Source of the DNA: CBDFKQ01 sp965248855
Lineage (GTDB): Bacteria > Bacteroidota > Bacteroidia > Cytophagales > 172606-1
DNA length: 64,000 bases
Direction: 5' to 3'
NCBI GenBank assembly: GCA_965248855.1
Contig: CBDFKQ010000011.1
Location: 1 to 64,000 of the forward strand
Below, in pieces: positions 46,298 to 56,599 of this stretch (position 1 is the first letter of the stretch; each line of letters begins with the position of its first letter). The translations under genes and the position numbers were made by a program. Under the pieces are notes generated by a model. That model saw only the letters and a list, made by a program, of their open reading frames with translations. It had not been told where the DNA came from and did not search any database.

Positions 46298-49200
46298 ATG
46301 ATAGAAGAAAAAATGATAAGATTAAGCCAGGCAGCCAGGCAACTCAACGTGGCTATAAGCACGATTGTGTCCAGCTTGTCGGCTAAAGGCTTTAAGGTTG
46401 ACAATAATCCAAATACCAAGATATCTACTGAGCAATATAATATGCTTGCTAAGGAGTTTAAATCTTCGGCAATGGAAAGAAAAGAAGCCACAAATCTTAC
46501 CATTAAAAAACATTCTGAAAATGTAGTTTTTGATTCAAATTATAATAATAATTTTGATAAAAAAGACCACGAGGCAGAAGAAGAATTTTTTGTTCCGGTT
46601 CCGGTGCCTGTTATTGAAAAAGAACCCCAAGTCAATAAAAAAGAAGAAGTAATAGTTGAAGAGAAGCCTAAAGCAGAACCGGAAACTATTGAAATTTCTG
46701 CTCCGAAAGTTCAGGGTTTAAAAATATTGGGTAAAATAGATCTTAACGCTAAGAAAACCGGTCAAGTACAAGAGAAAAAGGCAGTTAACAATATTGTAAA
46801 AGGTATTGATAGTAAAGAAACTTCGTATAACCCTGATGAGAATAAAGTCAAAACAGAGCCACTTGAAGCAAAAAATATAGATGAACCGAAGAAGGATTTA
46901 AAAAAGGTCGAAAATAATATAGAAGAGAAGGAAGCTAAAGATATCCCTTTGGTTACTGAAATTAAGCATACAAAAGAAAATGTAAATGTTGATGATGTTT
47001 CAAATAAAAATATTGAAACAGAAGTTGTGGATAAGCAACCTGATCCAAAAAATAAGGAAGTTAACAATGAAGTAAAAAAAGAGGCTGTAGCGGAAACACT
47101 TGTTGTTGAAAAACCGGTTGTTAATGAAGTTTCTGAAAATGAATCAGATGATGATTTGACAAACGAGGTGGTAAGGGCAAAAGGTGAAACACTTAAAGGG
47201 TTAACCGTACTTGGTAAAATTGTTCTTCCTGTAAAAGCAAAAGGAGTAAAGATTGAAGAAGAAAGTGATGCCAGCAAAAAGCGCAAACGTAAGCGTAAAC
47301 GAATGAAGGTTGATAATAAACCTGAAGGAGTAAAAGATCCAAATACAACTACAACAACTACTACACCGGTAGGCCAAAGAACAAATACATCAAGTAATAA
47401 TAATGTTAATCGTACAAATACCGGTAATAATCAAAGGACTAATACAAATAATACTAACAGAACAAATACCACAGGCAATACAAGGTTAAACACAAATAAT
47501 ACAACAACCGGTAATAATACCAATACAAACAGACCTGTAAATACTTCCACCACATCAAATACAACCGGAGGTGGAACAGGTGGAACAAGCAGCACTGCTA
47601 ACAAAAGTGGTTTTAGAGATAACAAAAAGAAAGGAAAACCATTTGAACAGATTTCTTCAAAAGAAATTCAGGGTAACATTAAATCTACCTTGGCAAAAAT
47701 GGGTACAAATAAAGGTACCGGAAAATCAAAAAGATCAAAATTTAATCGTTCAAAAGACGATAATTCTGATTCGGAAGGAGGAGAAATAAAATTATTAAAA
47801 GTTACAGAATTTATTTCTGCCAGTGATATGGCCGTTTTAATGAATGTTTCAATCAATGAAGTTATTTCTACTTGTTTAAGTTTGGGGATGTTTGTTTCTA
47901 TTAATCAGAGATTAGATGCAGAAGCCATTACTGTAATTGCTGATGAATTTGATTATGCGGTTGAATTTATTTCTGCCGAAGATGAAATAGAAGCGCCAAT
48001 CGGGCAAGTTGATACTGAAGAATCACTTATTACTCGTGCCCCAATTGTTACAATAATGGGTCATGTTGATCATGGTAAAACATCACTTCTTGATTATATA
48101 AGGAAATCAAAAGTAGCAGCAGGAGAAGCGGGTGGAATTACACAACACGTAGGTGCTTATGATGTAGTTACCGAAACAAATAGAAGAATAGTTTTTTTAG
48201 ATACCCCCGGTCACGAAGCTTTTACGGCAATGCGATCAAGAGGAGCTAAAATGACAGATGTTGTAGTAATTGTTGTAGCGGCTGACGATAATGTGATGCC
48301 TCAAACAAAAGAAGCAATTAATCATGCTTTAGTTGCCGGCGTGCCAATTATTATAGCAATAAATAAAATTGATAAGGCAGGTGCTGATCCGGAAAGAATC
48401 CGAAAGGAATTAGCTGAAATGAATATACTTGTTGAAGAATGGGGTGGTAAATATCAATCTCAGGAAATTTCTGCAAAATCAGGTATTGGAATTTCTGAAT
48501 TATTAGAAAAAATATTACTTGAATCTGATATCCTTGACTTAAAAGCTAACCCGGAGAAAAAAGCTGTAGGAACTGTAATCGAAGCATCTTTGGATAAAGG
48601 ACGTGGATATGTTACTAATGTACTTGTACAATCAGGTACTCTATATGTTGGTGATGTTATTTTAGCCGGCTCACATTTTGGCAGAGTGAAAGCTATGATG
48701 GATCATAGAGGTAATCGTTTAAAATCTGCGGTTCCTTCTACTCCTGTTCAAGTTTTAGGCTTAAGTGGTGCACCTCAGGCCGGTGACAAATTTAATGCAA
48801 TGGATACGGAAAGAGAAGCAAGAGAAATTGCTACCCGCCGCGAACAAATTATTCGTGAGCAAAATATTCGTACACGCAGGCATTTAACTTTAGAAGAAAT
48901 AGGAAGGAGAAAAGCTTTAGGTAATTTTAGTGAATTAAATATAATTGTTAAAGGTGATGTGGATGGATCCGTTGAAGCATTATCAGATTCTTTATTAAAA
49001 CTTTCTACTGAAGAAATACAGGTAAACATTGTTCATAAAGGTGTAGGTGCAATTTCTGAATCAGATGTTACTCTGGCATCAGTTTCCGACGCCATTATTG
49101 TTGGTTTCCAAGTTAGACCAACGGTTAATTCAAGAAAAATAGCTGAACAGGAACAAATCGAAATACGTTTTTATTCAATCATTTACGATGCAATAAACGA

Positions 49201-49540
49201 AGTAAAGGATGCAATGGAAGGTATGTTGGCTCCGAAATTAGAAGAAGCCATACTTGGCAATATTGAAGTAAGAGATGTATTTAAAATTTCTAAATTAGGT
49301 ACAATTGCCGGATGTTATGTTACTGATGGTAATATAAAACGTAATAATAAAATCAGGGTTTTAAGAGAAGGTATTGTTGTTCACACAGGTGATATAGATT
49401 CGTTGAAACGTTATAAAGATGATGTCAGTGAAGTTAAATTTGGTTTTGAATGTGGTATAAGCCTTAAAAGTTTTAACGATATTGAAGTTGGTGATACAAT
49501 TGAAAGTTTCGAAATCAGAGAAATTAAAAGAACCTTATAG
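46298..49540 (+). CDS. infB: Translation initiation factor IF-2
   Basis: IF-2 is the GTPase that brings initiator tRNA to the ribosome. The protein has 1080 residues, longer than E. coli IF-2 because of its linker. An N-terminal IF2_N domain (IRLSQAARQLNVAISTIVSSL, about 7-27) is followed by a long Lys/Glu/Val-rich linker (about 60-340) and an Asn/Thr-rich tract (about 348-435). Then come a second IF2_N-like domain (about 503-545) and the G domain with GHVDHGKTSLLDYI near 588, DTPGHEAFTAMRSRGA near 634 and NKID near 689, then domains II-IV. The GTPase motifs are intact. The start at 46298 has another in-frame ATG five codons later. A strong terminator follows. Confidence 0.95.
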   Translation: MIEEKMIRLSQAARQLNVAISTIVSSLSAKGFKVDNNPNTKISTEQYNMLAKEFKSSAMERKEATNLTIKKHSENVVFDSNYNNNFDKKDHEAEEEFFVPVPVPVIEKEPQVNKKEEVIVEEKPKAEPETIEISAPKVQGLKILGKIDLNAKKTGQVQEKKAVNNIVKGIDSKETSYNPDENKVKTEPLEAKNIDEPKKDLKKVENNIEEKEAKDIPLVTEIKHTKENVNVDDVSNKNIETEVVDKQPDPKNKEVNNEVKKEAVAETLVVEKPVVNEVSENESDDDLTNEVVRAKGETLKGLTVLGKIVLPVKAKGVKIEEESDASKKRKRKRKRMKVDNKPEGVKDPNTTTTTTTPVGQRTNTSSNNNVNRTNTGNNQRTNTNNTNRTNTTGNTRLNTNNTTTGNNTNTNRPVNTSTTSNTTGGGTGGTSSTANKSGFRDNKKKGKPFEQISSKEIQGNIKSTLAKMGTNKGTGKSKRSKFNRSKDDNSDSEGGEIKLLKVTEFISASDMAVLMNVSINEVISTCLSLGMFVSINQRLDAEAITVIADEFDYAVEFISAEDEIEAPIGQVDTEESLITRAPIVTIMGHVDHGKTSLLDYIRKSKVAAGEAGGITQHVGAYDVVTETNRRIVFLDTPGHEAFTAMRSRGAKMTDVVVIVVAADDNVMPQTKEAINHALVAGVPIIIAINKIDKAGADPERIRKELAEMNILVEEWGGKYQSQEISAKSGIGISELLEKILLESDILDLKANPEKKAVGTVIEASLDKGRGYVTNVLVQSGTLYVGDVILAGSHFGRVKAMMDHRGNRLKSAVPSTPVQVLGLSGAPQAGDKFNAMDTEREAREIATRREQIIREQNIRTRRHLTLEEIGRRKALGNFSELNIIVKGDVDGSVEALSDSLLKLSTEEIQVNIVHKGVGAISESDVTLASVSDAIIVGFQVRPTVNSRKIAEQEQIEIRFYSIIYDAINEVKDAMEGMLAPKLEEAILGNIEVRDVFKISKLGTIAGCYVTDGNIKRNNKIRVLREGIVVHTGDIDSLKRYKDDVSEVKFGFECGISLKSFNDIEVGDTIESFEIREIKRTL

Positions 49541-49560
49541 TTTCATTTATAAGAGTTTAA

Positions 49561-49595
49561 AAAGCTGTCCGGTGTCAACCGGGCAGCTTTTTTTG
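49561..49595 (+). terminator. Terminator of the rimP-nusA-infB operon
   Basis: A 13-bp stem (49561-49573 with 49578-49590, one T-G pair) is followed by seven or more T, 21 bases after the infB stop. Confidence 0.88.
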
Positions 49596-49678
49596 TTTAG
49601 GATTAATTCATATATATTTAGTATTTTGAATTTAAATGAATTTTTTCCAGATTAAATAAATTTTCTAAAGTTTAAACC

Positions 49679-51118
49679 ATGTTAAAAAAAATATTACTAA
49701 GTTTTAGTTTAATAATTATTTGTTTAATAATTATTATTTTATTCAATACATTTCGTTTTTCCTCCAAACAAATAAATGTCAGTTCAATTTCATTGGAGAA
49801 TGTAGATAGCAGTGCCATCAATCATTTGCAAAATGCAATTCATTTTAAAACCATATCATTTTCCGATTCTTCAAAATTTGATTCCAATGAGTTTATCGGA
49901 TTTAGAAACTTTTTAGAAAAAAGTTTCCCTCTCGTTCATTCCAAATTAAAACGCGAAATAATAAACAAATACAGTTTATTATTTGAGTGGAGGGGAAAAA
50001 GTACCTATGCCAAACCAATTATTTTAATGGCACATCAAGATGTTGTTCCTATTGAAGAAGAAACCCGAAAAATGTGGCAATCTGATCCATTTTCAGGATT
50101 GTTAAAAGATAATTTTATTTGTGGAAGAGGTTCTGTTGATGATAAAATTAATTTGATTTCAATTCTTGAGGTCACAGAAAAACTATTAAAAGAAGGTTAT
50201 CAACCCGAAAAAACAATTTATTTTGTATTTGGACATGATGAAGAAATAAGTGGAATGAAAGGTGCAAAACCTATTGCAGAATTATTGCAGGCCAGAAACA
50301 TTAAAGCAGAATTCGTGATAGATGAAGGAGGATTTATAACCAATAAAGAGGTTCCGGGAATGAAGAAACCTGTTGCCTTAATTGGTACAGCCGAAAAGGG
50401 TTATATGTCTATCGAACTTTCGGTAAATATTAAAGGGGGTCACTCCTCAATGCCTGCTAAAGAAACTTCTATTGATGTGTTAAGTAAAAGCATTATCAAG
50501 CTTCGAAAAAAACCTTTCCCGGCACACTTCTCTGAATCAACTTTAGGTTTTATTGAAAATGTTGGACCGGAAATGCCTTTCATTCAAAAAATGGCATTTG
50601 CAAATTTTTGGCTTTTTAAACCTCTTATTATAAATATTTACGAAAAATCAAACGGGGGAAATGCATTAATTCGAACTACAATCGTTCCTACAATATTAAA
50701 AAGTGGAATAAAGGACAATGTAGTTCCTTCAGTTGCTACTGCAGTTATAAATTTACGTATTTTACCCGGCAGTAATTCGCAAGATATTTTAAAACAGTTA
50801 AAACAAACAATTGACGATGATAGAGTTGTTATTTCAACCATCGGTTATGTTCATGAACCTTCTAAAACTACAAACATTAACAGCCCCGGCTATAAAAAGG
50901 TGGTAAAGATTATTCGAAGTAATATGGGAGGAACTATTACCACACCTTTTTTAATGTTAGGCGCAACCGATTCAAGGCATTTTAAAGATGTTTCTGAAAC
51001 CATTTTAAAATTTAGTCCTATGGTCGATCCGATTGGATTTCATGGAATTAATGAAAAAGTAAGCGTGGATAGTTATAAAAGATGTATAGGTTTTTACTAT
51101 CAATTAATGAAGGAATAA
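49679..51118 (+). CDS. M20 family metallopeptidase, membrane-anchored
   Basis: The 479-residue protein is a zinc peptidase of the M20 family (aminoacylase/carboxypeptidase type). A single N-terminal membrane helix (about 4-24) suggests anchoring with the enzyme outside the cytoplasm. Metal-binding motifs follow in order: ILMAHQDVVP (about 117-126), GRGSVDDKIN (about 150), HDEEISG (about 187-193) and, at the end, GATDSRHFKD with the last His. LTVSVNIKGGHSSMPA-like IKGGHSSMPAKETSID near 255 is the dimerisation-domain hallmark. The arrangement resembles PM20D1-like N-acyl amino acid hydrolases. It stands alone and its substrate is unknown. Confidence 0.85.
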   Translation: MLKKILLSFSLIIICLIIIILFNTFRFSSKQINVSSISLENVDSSAINHLQNAIHFKTISFSDSSKFDSNEFIGFRNFLEKSFPLVHSKLKREIINKYSLLFEWRGKSTYAKPIILMAHQDVVPIEEETRKMWQSDPFSGLLKDNFICGRGSVDDKINLISILEVTEKLLKEGYQPEKTIYFVFGHDEEISGMKGAKPIAELLQARNIKAEFVIDEGGFITNKEVPGMKKPVALIGTAEKGYMSIELSVNIKGGHSSMPAKETSIDVLSKSIIKLRKKPFPAHFSESTLGFIENVGPEMPFIQKMAFANFWLFKPLIINIYEKSNGGNALIRTTIVPTILKSGIKDNVVPSVATAVINLRILPGSNSQDILKQLKQTIDDDRVVISTIGYVHEPSKTTNINSPGYKKVVKIIRSNMGGTITTPFLMLGATDSRHFKDVSETILKFSPMVDPIGFHGINEKVSVDSYKRCIGFYYQLMKE

Positions 51119-51218
51119 TATTTGTATTGGTAGTCGTTGAATTTTTACGAAAACTATTGCAAAATAATTTACGTAAAATGATATTAAATATTACGTAATA
51201 CCATTAATTTTTAATGCT

Positions 51219-53165
51219 ATGAATAATTTTATTTTTCGTTTAGCATTTTTTTTATTTTTATTAAACATTAAAACTTCTTTTTCTCAATCGCCCGGAGGTT
51301 TTTCTTCTAATCTTGTAGTTTGGTTAAAAGCTGATAAAGGAATATATAAAGATGCCGGTATTAACCCTGCATTGAACAACGATAATGTACAACAGTGGAC
51401 GAACTTGGCTCCACTTTCTTCGAAAAATGCGCAACAAACAGTTTCTTCAAGTCAACCATTTTTTAGTTTTTCAACATATAATTATAATCCTGTAATAAGT
51501 AATCCTGATAATGATCGGTTTTTAACCATACCTAATTTTAATCTGGCATCAAATGCATTAGGCGGTGGTGGCATTTTTGTGGTTTATAATTATAATGATA
51601 TTAATCAACACAGTTTTGCAAGCGGGCCTTTATCAACAATGGTATTGACACCCGGTTCTGTTCAAATTGGTAATTTAAATTTTAGTGGCGATGCTGCGGG
51701 AAATGGGAGTTTTATGACAAAAATTTATAAAATTAATGGGAAGGGCGACTCACAATTCTTTGGTAATTTTTCAGCAATTACTTCTTCAATAAGTAAAAAT
51801 ACAATGCCAAACATTCATACCCTATGGCAGCCGGGCGGTTTAAGTTCCCGATATTCTATAAATGGAGTTAACATGGGGTCATTTAACTCTAATATTAATT
51901 TTTTATTATCTGATATTAATTTATTTAGAGGTTGGCGAAATGATATTAATCAGCAAAAACCTTATTTTATGAATGGGAATATAGCTGAAGTGATAATATA
52001 TACTGATGGTTTAACCGCTGATATTGTAAATAAAATAGAAACATATCTTTCTATAAAATATTCTATAGGGCTAAGTCACAATTATATAAATACTTTAGGA
52101 AGTGTAATTTATGATATTTCCAGTTATAATAATGATGTAATGGTTATTGGACAAGAAAACAATGAAGAGCTCCTTCAAAAACAATCACACTCTTTTGATG
52201 ATATTACCAGAGTTTACTTATCCTCATTAATTCCTTCTAACCAATCCAATACCGGAGTATTTACCAATAACAATTCATATTTGGCTGCAGGCCACAATGG
52301 AGGTTTAATGTGTTCTTCAAGTGCAACAAAAACACAAATCCCACCGGGGATTACAAGCAGGTTAGACAGGCAATGGAAAGTTACAAATTTAAATTTTATT
52401 GATCAGTTTAATATGGATTTTGATTTAAATGGATGTACTGATATTTCATTTAACAGCGTAAGTGATTTAAGGCTTTTAGTTGACGATGATGGAGATTTTA
52501 CAAATGCAAAAGTATATTCGGTTGCTAACGGATTAATATTTTCTAAAACGGGTAGTGTAATAAGTGTTTCTAAAATTTCAAATTCCCTTATTTCTTCAAA
52601 CTCCACAAAATATTTAACCCTTGCTACCAGTCCGCTTATTGCATTGCCTATAGAGGTTTATGATTTTAAAGCGATATTAGAGAACAGAAAAGTTAAACTA
52701 TTTTGGTCTGCAAAGGATAATAATTTACAAGGTTTTGGAATTGAAAAATCTTTAGATGGAAAAAACTGGTTTATAATAGATTCTTTAAAATTGAATGAAT
52801 CTGATTTACTACATAATGAGTTCTCATATAGCGATGAAAACCCTTGGAAAGGGATTAATTATTACAAACTTATTTACAAACACGAAAATAAAGATTTTAT
52901 TTTTTCGAAAATATTAAGCATAAATTACCAAAATGAAGAAGTGGAATTATTTCCAAATCCGGCAGAAAATATAATTACTATTTCTAATTATAAAAATCCC
53001 GAAAAAGAAATCACTCTCATAGATTTTTTAGGCAGAAAACATCTATTTGTAACTGAAAATCATTCCCAGAATACAATTATAAATATTGGCTCTCTCCCAA
53101 AAGGTCTTTATTTCGTTCCTGTTTTTACTCCTCAATTAAAAATCCTACGGTTTGAAAAGTTTTAA
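51219..53165 (+). CDS. Secreted protein with type IX secretion sorting domain
   Basis: The 648-residue protein has a signal peptide (1-22, ending FSQSPGG), an N-terminal beta-rich region opening with LVVWLKADKGIYKDAG, of the concanavalin/LamG-like kind found in secreted Bacteroidota proteins, a central stretch with GHNGG and TSRLDRQWKV, a fibronectin-like segment (RKVKLFWSAKDNNLQGFGIE, about 490-510) and a C-terminal type A sorting domain (about 575-648: LFPNPAENIITI, LIDFLGRK, GSLPKGLYFVPV). The tail directs export by the type IX secretion system. It should end up at the cell surface or outside. The ligand or enzyme activity, if any, is not visible. Its gene is convergent with the unknown cluster. 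Confidence 0.85.
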   Translation: MNNFIFRLAFFLFLLNIKTSFSQSPGGFSSNLVVWLKADKGIYKDAGINPALNNDNVQQWTNLAPLSSKNAQQTVSSSQPFFSFSTYNYNPVISNPDNDRFLTIPNFNLASNALGGGGIFVVYNYNDINQHSFASGPLSTMVLTPGSVQIGNLNFSGDAAGNGSFMTKIYKINGKGDSQFFGNFSAITSSISKNTMPNIHTLWQPGGLSSRYSINGVNMGSFNSNINFLLSDINLFRGWRNDINQQKPYFMNGNIAEVIIYTDGLTADIVNKIETYLSIKYSIGLSHNYINTLGSVIYDISSYNNDVMVIGQENNEELLQKQSHSFDDITRVYLSSLIPSNQSNTGVFTNNNSYLAAGHNGGLMCSSSATKTQIPPGITSRLDRQWKVTNLNFIDQFNMDFDLNGCTDISFNSVSDLRLLVDDDGDFTNAKVYSVANGLIFSKTGSVISVSKISNSLISSNSTKYLTLATSPLIALPIEVYDFKAILENRKVKLFWSAKDNNLQGFGIEKSLDGKNWFIIDSLKLNESDLLHNEFSYSDENPWKGINYYKLIYKHENKDFIFSKILSINYQNEEVELFPNPAENIITISNYKNPEKEITLIDFLGRKHLFVTENHSQNTIINIGSLPKGLYFVPVFTPQLKILRFEKF

Positions 53166-53294
53166 AATAAATAAAGTTCTGTATGATTTATAGTGAATGT
53201 AAACAAGTAATTTAAAAGATGAAAAATAATAAATAAATTTTGATATAAATAATTTCAAAATTTATAACTTTCCTTTGAGAAAAGTTTTCATCTA

Positions 53295-54434
53295 TCATAT
53301 TGTTATATTGGATTCTGGTTTTTTTCCGGTATTGCGCATGTTTACAAGTCTCAATAATAAATCAAACCAAAACGGAGCACCTAAGGATAAGGCCATTATC
53401 GTTAATACCCAGCCTAAGATTGTGGAAAAATTTATTTGGTGCATATTACATCTTATCCGACTTATAATTATATCAATTGTTAAAATGGAGTTCGCTGTAT
53501 TGCCTCTCTTATTTTTTGACATGATATTTTCTTTTCCTGAAGTACAATTTTTCCATCCGATAGGCAGGTTTAACTCTGTTAATATGTTTTTAAGACTGTC
53601 GAAGTATTGAAGTTTAGCATATAAAGTATCTTCCCACGTTGATTTTATTAAAATTTCAGTTTTAAAATCTTCTTTTGTTATTACATCATCCACTGTCTGG
53701 CTTGAAGGAGTGACTTTAATTTTATTCTGATAATTATCTACAGTCTTTAAAGCTTCGCTAATCAATCTTTCACGTAATGTAGCATTGTACCATAGTTCTT
53801 TACTTACTTTTAGGCTATCAACGTTAAAAATTAATGTAAAAATAGCAGCAATAATTATAACCTTCCTTTGAACATTTCTTTTAAACCAGCCCGATACCCT
53901 TTCCATGCTGCTTTCAAACCACAAGGAAATTTTATTTTCTAAATCTTCTTCACTTTGTGACCCTTTCAAAAAGGATTGAAGGAGTACCTTTGTGTCGCCT
54001 TGATTTAGTGTTAATAAACCGGCATTAAAATTATCAAATGCCTTTTTGTAGGGGAGGGTTTTAACTGCAGTCCCTTCTGCATTGTACTCTGTAACTTGAG
54101 CTTCATTTGAAATAACATCAATAAGAGCTGAAGCAAAAATTTTTGAAGGGATGTAAGATGGCATGTAGATACGATCTTTATTTTTATTAAATTCTTTCAG
54201 ACTTTCTATTAATGGGTGGGCATAAATCAGTTCAGACCAATTTTTATCTTGCTTGTCTTCAAATACTTCATCTATTGCTTTTTTCAACATCAAGGCCCTT
54301 CTATTGCCATAATGACCTACCCCTTTAAATGGAATACTGTTAATTATTTCCATTATTCCCGATACGAGCATACTCATCAGAAAATATAAAAAAATAAGGG
54401 AAATTGCTACGTCAAATAAAGGGATTTGGCTCAT
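53295..54434 (-). CDS. Multi-pass membrane protein of unknown function
   Basis: The 379-residue protein has a hydrophobic N-terminal helix (about 6-28, LISLIFLYFL type), a long soluble part with YAHPLIESLKEFNKNKDRIYMPSYIPSKIFASALIDVI (in parts, about 70-110), a second hydrophobic segment (VIIIAAIFTLIF, about 190-205) and two C-terminal segments ending in LGAPFWFDLLLRLVNMRNTGKKP. I have seen related sequences with HPLI, PSYIPS--FA-ALID and GAPFWFDLL-LVN-R--G-KP in varied bacteria, always without a known function. This is memory, not a search. It ends the minus-strand cluster, 62 bases after the probable outer-membrane protein, and is convergent with the type IX cargo gene. Confidence 0.7.
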   Translation of the reverse strand: MSQIPLFDVAISLIFLYFLMSMLVSGIMEIINSIPFKGVGHYGNRRALMLKKAIDEVFEDKQDKNWSELIYAHPLIESLKEFNKNKDRIYMPSYIPSKIFASALIDVISNEAQVTEYNAEGTAVKTLPYKKAFDNFNAGLLTLNQGDTKVLLQSFLKGSQSEEDLENKISLWFESSMERVSGWFKRNVQRKVIIIAAIFTLIFNVDSLKVSKELWYNATLRERLISEALKTVDNYQNKIKVTPSSQTVDDVITKEDFKTEILIKSTWEDTLYAKLQYFDSLKNILTELNLPIGWKNCTSGKENIMSKNKRGNTANSILTIDIIISRIRCNMHQINFSTILGWVLTIMALSLGAPFWFDLLLRLVNMRNTGKKPESNITI

Positions 54435-54496
54435 GATTTGTAATTTAATTTGTATTAAAATTAAAATTATATAAACTATAAGATTTAATTTATATA

Positions 54497-55612
54497 TTAT
54501 TTAAAAACTTCAAAAGGAACTGTTACAATTATCTGCGCAATGAAGCCGTCTTTAAATGCATACCAATTTCTTTGAGTGTCAGTTACATAGCCTAAACGGA
54601 TACCTCCTTGTAATCCCTGTATTTTTCCGTCAGCAGATAAACCTTTTATAAAGTATATCGGAAGATACATCGCCAATCGCCTACTGTCAATGCCATATGT
54701 TATTGAAGGGGATAAGCCAAGATTGGCGGGTTGGGATACTTTAGAGCCATTTACATGCATTACATTAAAGTTTATACGCCACTCCATATTAATCTTGTTA
54801 TCACTTTTCTGCTCGGGTGCACCAAATGTCAAATTTTGTGAATAGCTGTTTGGCGTATTTCCGAATTTGCTAATAAAGTTTATGTAATCACCTTCTACAT
54901 AATACATGGAATAATTATAATTAAAGGCTAAAAAGCTGTTAAGGTTGTTTTTTAGTACAGGAATACCAAGCGATGCCGTTACAGATGGCAGTATATACTC
55001 ACTGCTTATTGATGCAAGAGATACGGAATCTGTTGCGTAGTTGTATTTTACTTTTGAAAACGAATATTTAATATTAAAAAAAATCGGCTGTTTTAAATGA
55101 ATTTTAGCAATTGCCTGTTTTTCTTCTTCGGTGCCATCTTTATAAATATCCATGTAAGTAATCTGTCTTTTATCTGTTTCGGGATGCCTTTTAAAATAGG
55201 ATTCTTTTACATCCTGAAAATAATCAAATGACGCTTTAGGAAGTTTTGGGTTCCAGAAAGCCTTTTGAAAATTAAGCCTTATAGTAGTGCCGCTATTAAA
55301 ATTTTCCAAATCAAATAATGCACGGTTATCTTCATTGCCTATTTTCTGTTCGGCAGTTATCCCGAAGGTAGTCCAGGATTTATTAGTATACCTGAGTTCT
55401 ATTTTTGCATTTTCGCCTTTTGAAAAAGTTGAGGACAATGATACGTTGCTGATCATATTTGATATAGAGCCGTTTCCAAAAGTTGAAAAGCTGGCCTTTG
55501 AGTATAATTCTTTTACCCTGTTACTTAAATCCTTTTGATTACTTAAAGTATCTTGGGCGTTTCCGGCGATATAGCCTGTCAGAAATAATATAATAAAAAA
55601 TTTTGTTTTCAT
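54497..55612 (-). CDS. Probable outer-membrane or secreted beta-rich protein
   Basis: With the ATG at 55612 this is a 371-residue protein with a signal peptide (MKTKFFIILFLTGYIAGNAQ). The upstream ORF extension lacks signal logic. The mature part has many alternating strands with Ser/Asn-rich turns and ends in an aromatic residue pattern (IVTVPFEVFK) as in outer-membrane barrels. One charged helical insert (FKRHPETDKRQITYMDIYKD) lies near 150. I recognise no family. It begins 10 bases after the 95-residue gene at 55623 and probably shares its transcript; the membrane-protein gene follows. Confidence 0.65.
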   Translation of the reverse strand: MKTKFFIILFLTGYIAGNAQDTLSNQKDLSNRVKELYSKASFSTFGNGSISNMISNVSLSSTFSKGENAKIELRYTNKSWTTFGITAEQKIGNEDNRALFDLENFNSGTTIRLNFQKAFWNPKLPKASFDYFQDVKESYFKRHPETDKRQITYMDIYKDGTEEEKQAIAKIHLKQPIFFNIKYSFSKVKYNYATDSVSLASISSEYILPSVTASLGIPVLKNNLNSFLAFNYNYSMYYVEGDYINFISKFGNTPNSYSQNLTFGAPEQKSDNKINMEWRINFNVMHVNGSKVSQPANLGLSPSITYGIDSRRLAMYLPIYFIKGLSADGKIQGLQGGIRLGYVTDTQRNWYAFKDGFIAQIIVTVPFEVFK

Positions 55613-55622
55613 GGATTTAGTA

Positions 55623-55910
55623 TTAAATGGTGAAGTAAAACCCACCGAAATCCTGATGGGATGATGGATAAGATCTTTTTAAATGAAAAGGTAAAAAATT
55701 ATTGGAAGCAGGGATTACTTCAGCATTAATTTCATAATCCGATGCTTCGGGGCACCATACATGCCATTCAAAACGATATGTTTGCCCGGGAGTCAGCATT
55801 ATACTATCATTTTGGTTTTCACGGAGCCGTATTATTTCAATTCCGTTGCTGTTTAAAATGAATAATATTAAGTGGCCCTTACTAGAGGTGGTGTTGATTG
55901 AGATCTTCAT
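55623..55910 (-). CDS. 95-residue beta-rich protein of unknown function
   Basis: The protein has no signal peptide and reads as a small beta-sandwich: ISINTTSSKGHLILFILNS, then SIMLTPGQTYRFEWHVWCP and EINAEVIPASN, ending GGFYFTI. I know of similar small proteins (strands K-S, GxYxFxWH, FTI end) of unknown role, but cannot name a family with confidence. It lies 10 bases before the probable outer-membrane protein gene and is likely co-transcribed with it, so it may be part of the same envelope apparatus. Confidence 0.55.
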   Translation of the reverse strand: MKISINTTSSKGHLILFILNSNGIEIIRLRENQNDSIMLTPGQTYRFEWHVWCPEASDYEINAEVIPASNNFLPFHLKRSYPSSHQDFGGFYFTI

Positions 55911-56049
55911 AGGAAATTGTTTTAAAGTTTTTAGGATCAGTCTAATTTATAATATGTTGCACTTGAAGTATTATATTCAAACAAATTATCAAATTGTTAT
56001 TTTAAGTAGAGGTTTTAAAATGACATTTGGATATAGAATTTAAATTATG

Positions 56050-56565
56050 TCAGTCATTATCTTTTTTATCAAGGTTTAATTCAAGGCTATACTCATCATA
56101 TTTCTGTTTGAAATTCTTCTCTGCATCCTTAGGGAAATTATATGTAAATACAAAAGGAGTTGATGTTATACCTGTTTTAATTCTTTGCCTATAATATTCC
56201 TCCAACCAGTCATCATAATGATTTATAAGTTTATTGGCATCTTCTTTTAAATCATTTGGAATTAGAAAACTTTTATTTATTAATAAACTTTGAATAGTTT
56301 CGTTGCATACTTTTAAAATATCTTCTCTATATGGGTCATTAGGTTGATATTTATTTAATGAATTCCTACTTCTGTTTAGCTGCATAATTATAGGTTCCAA
56401 TAATTCTTCTAAAATTCTTATTTTATAATTATATACTTTATCACGAAGTTTAAACTGTTCTTCAATTGTCTTTTTAATTATCTCTGTTCTTTTTAATAAA
56501 AAGAAACTGATAATTAACGTTAAAATTGGCAAGGTTATAGTAATAAATGGGATTAAGTTTTTCAT
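56050..56565 (-). CDS. Membrane-anchored helical protein of unknown function
   Basis: The 171-residue protein has one N-terminal membrane helix (LIPFITITLPILTLIISFFLL, about 3-24) and a soluble, strongly helical, charged rest with no clear coiled-coil heptads. KTIEEQFKLRDKVYNYKIRILEELLEP is typical of a helix bundle. The anchoring suggests that the rest faces the cytoplasm, since the positive residues follow the helix. I recognise no family. It stands between two hairpins and could have its own promoter. Confidence 0.6.
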   Translation of the reverse strand: MKNLIPFITITLPILTLIISFFLLKRTEIIKKTIEEQFKLRDKVYNYKIRILEELLEPIIMQLNRSRNSLNKYQPNDPYREDILKVCNETIQSLLINKSFLIPNDLKEDANKLINHYDDWLEEYYRQRIKTGITSTPFVFTYNFPKDAEKNFKQKYDEYSLELNLDKKDND

Positions 56566-56599
56566 ATTGAATAAAGATCTTAAAAAATTATATTAGGAT

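Noticed and set aside
46762..47286. 174-codon minus-strand ORF inside infB
   Set aside because: Ser/Phe-rich mirror of the Lys/Glu-rich IF-2 linker, so a shadow.
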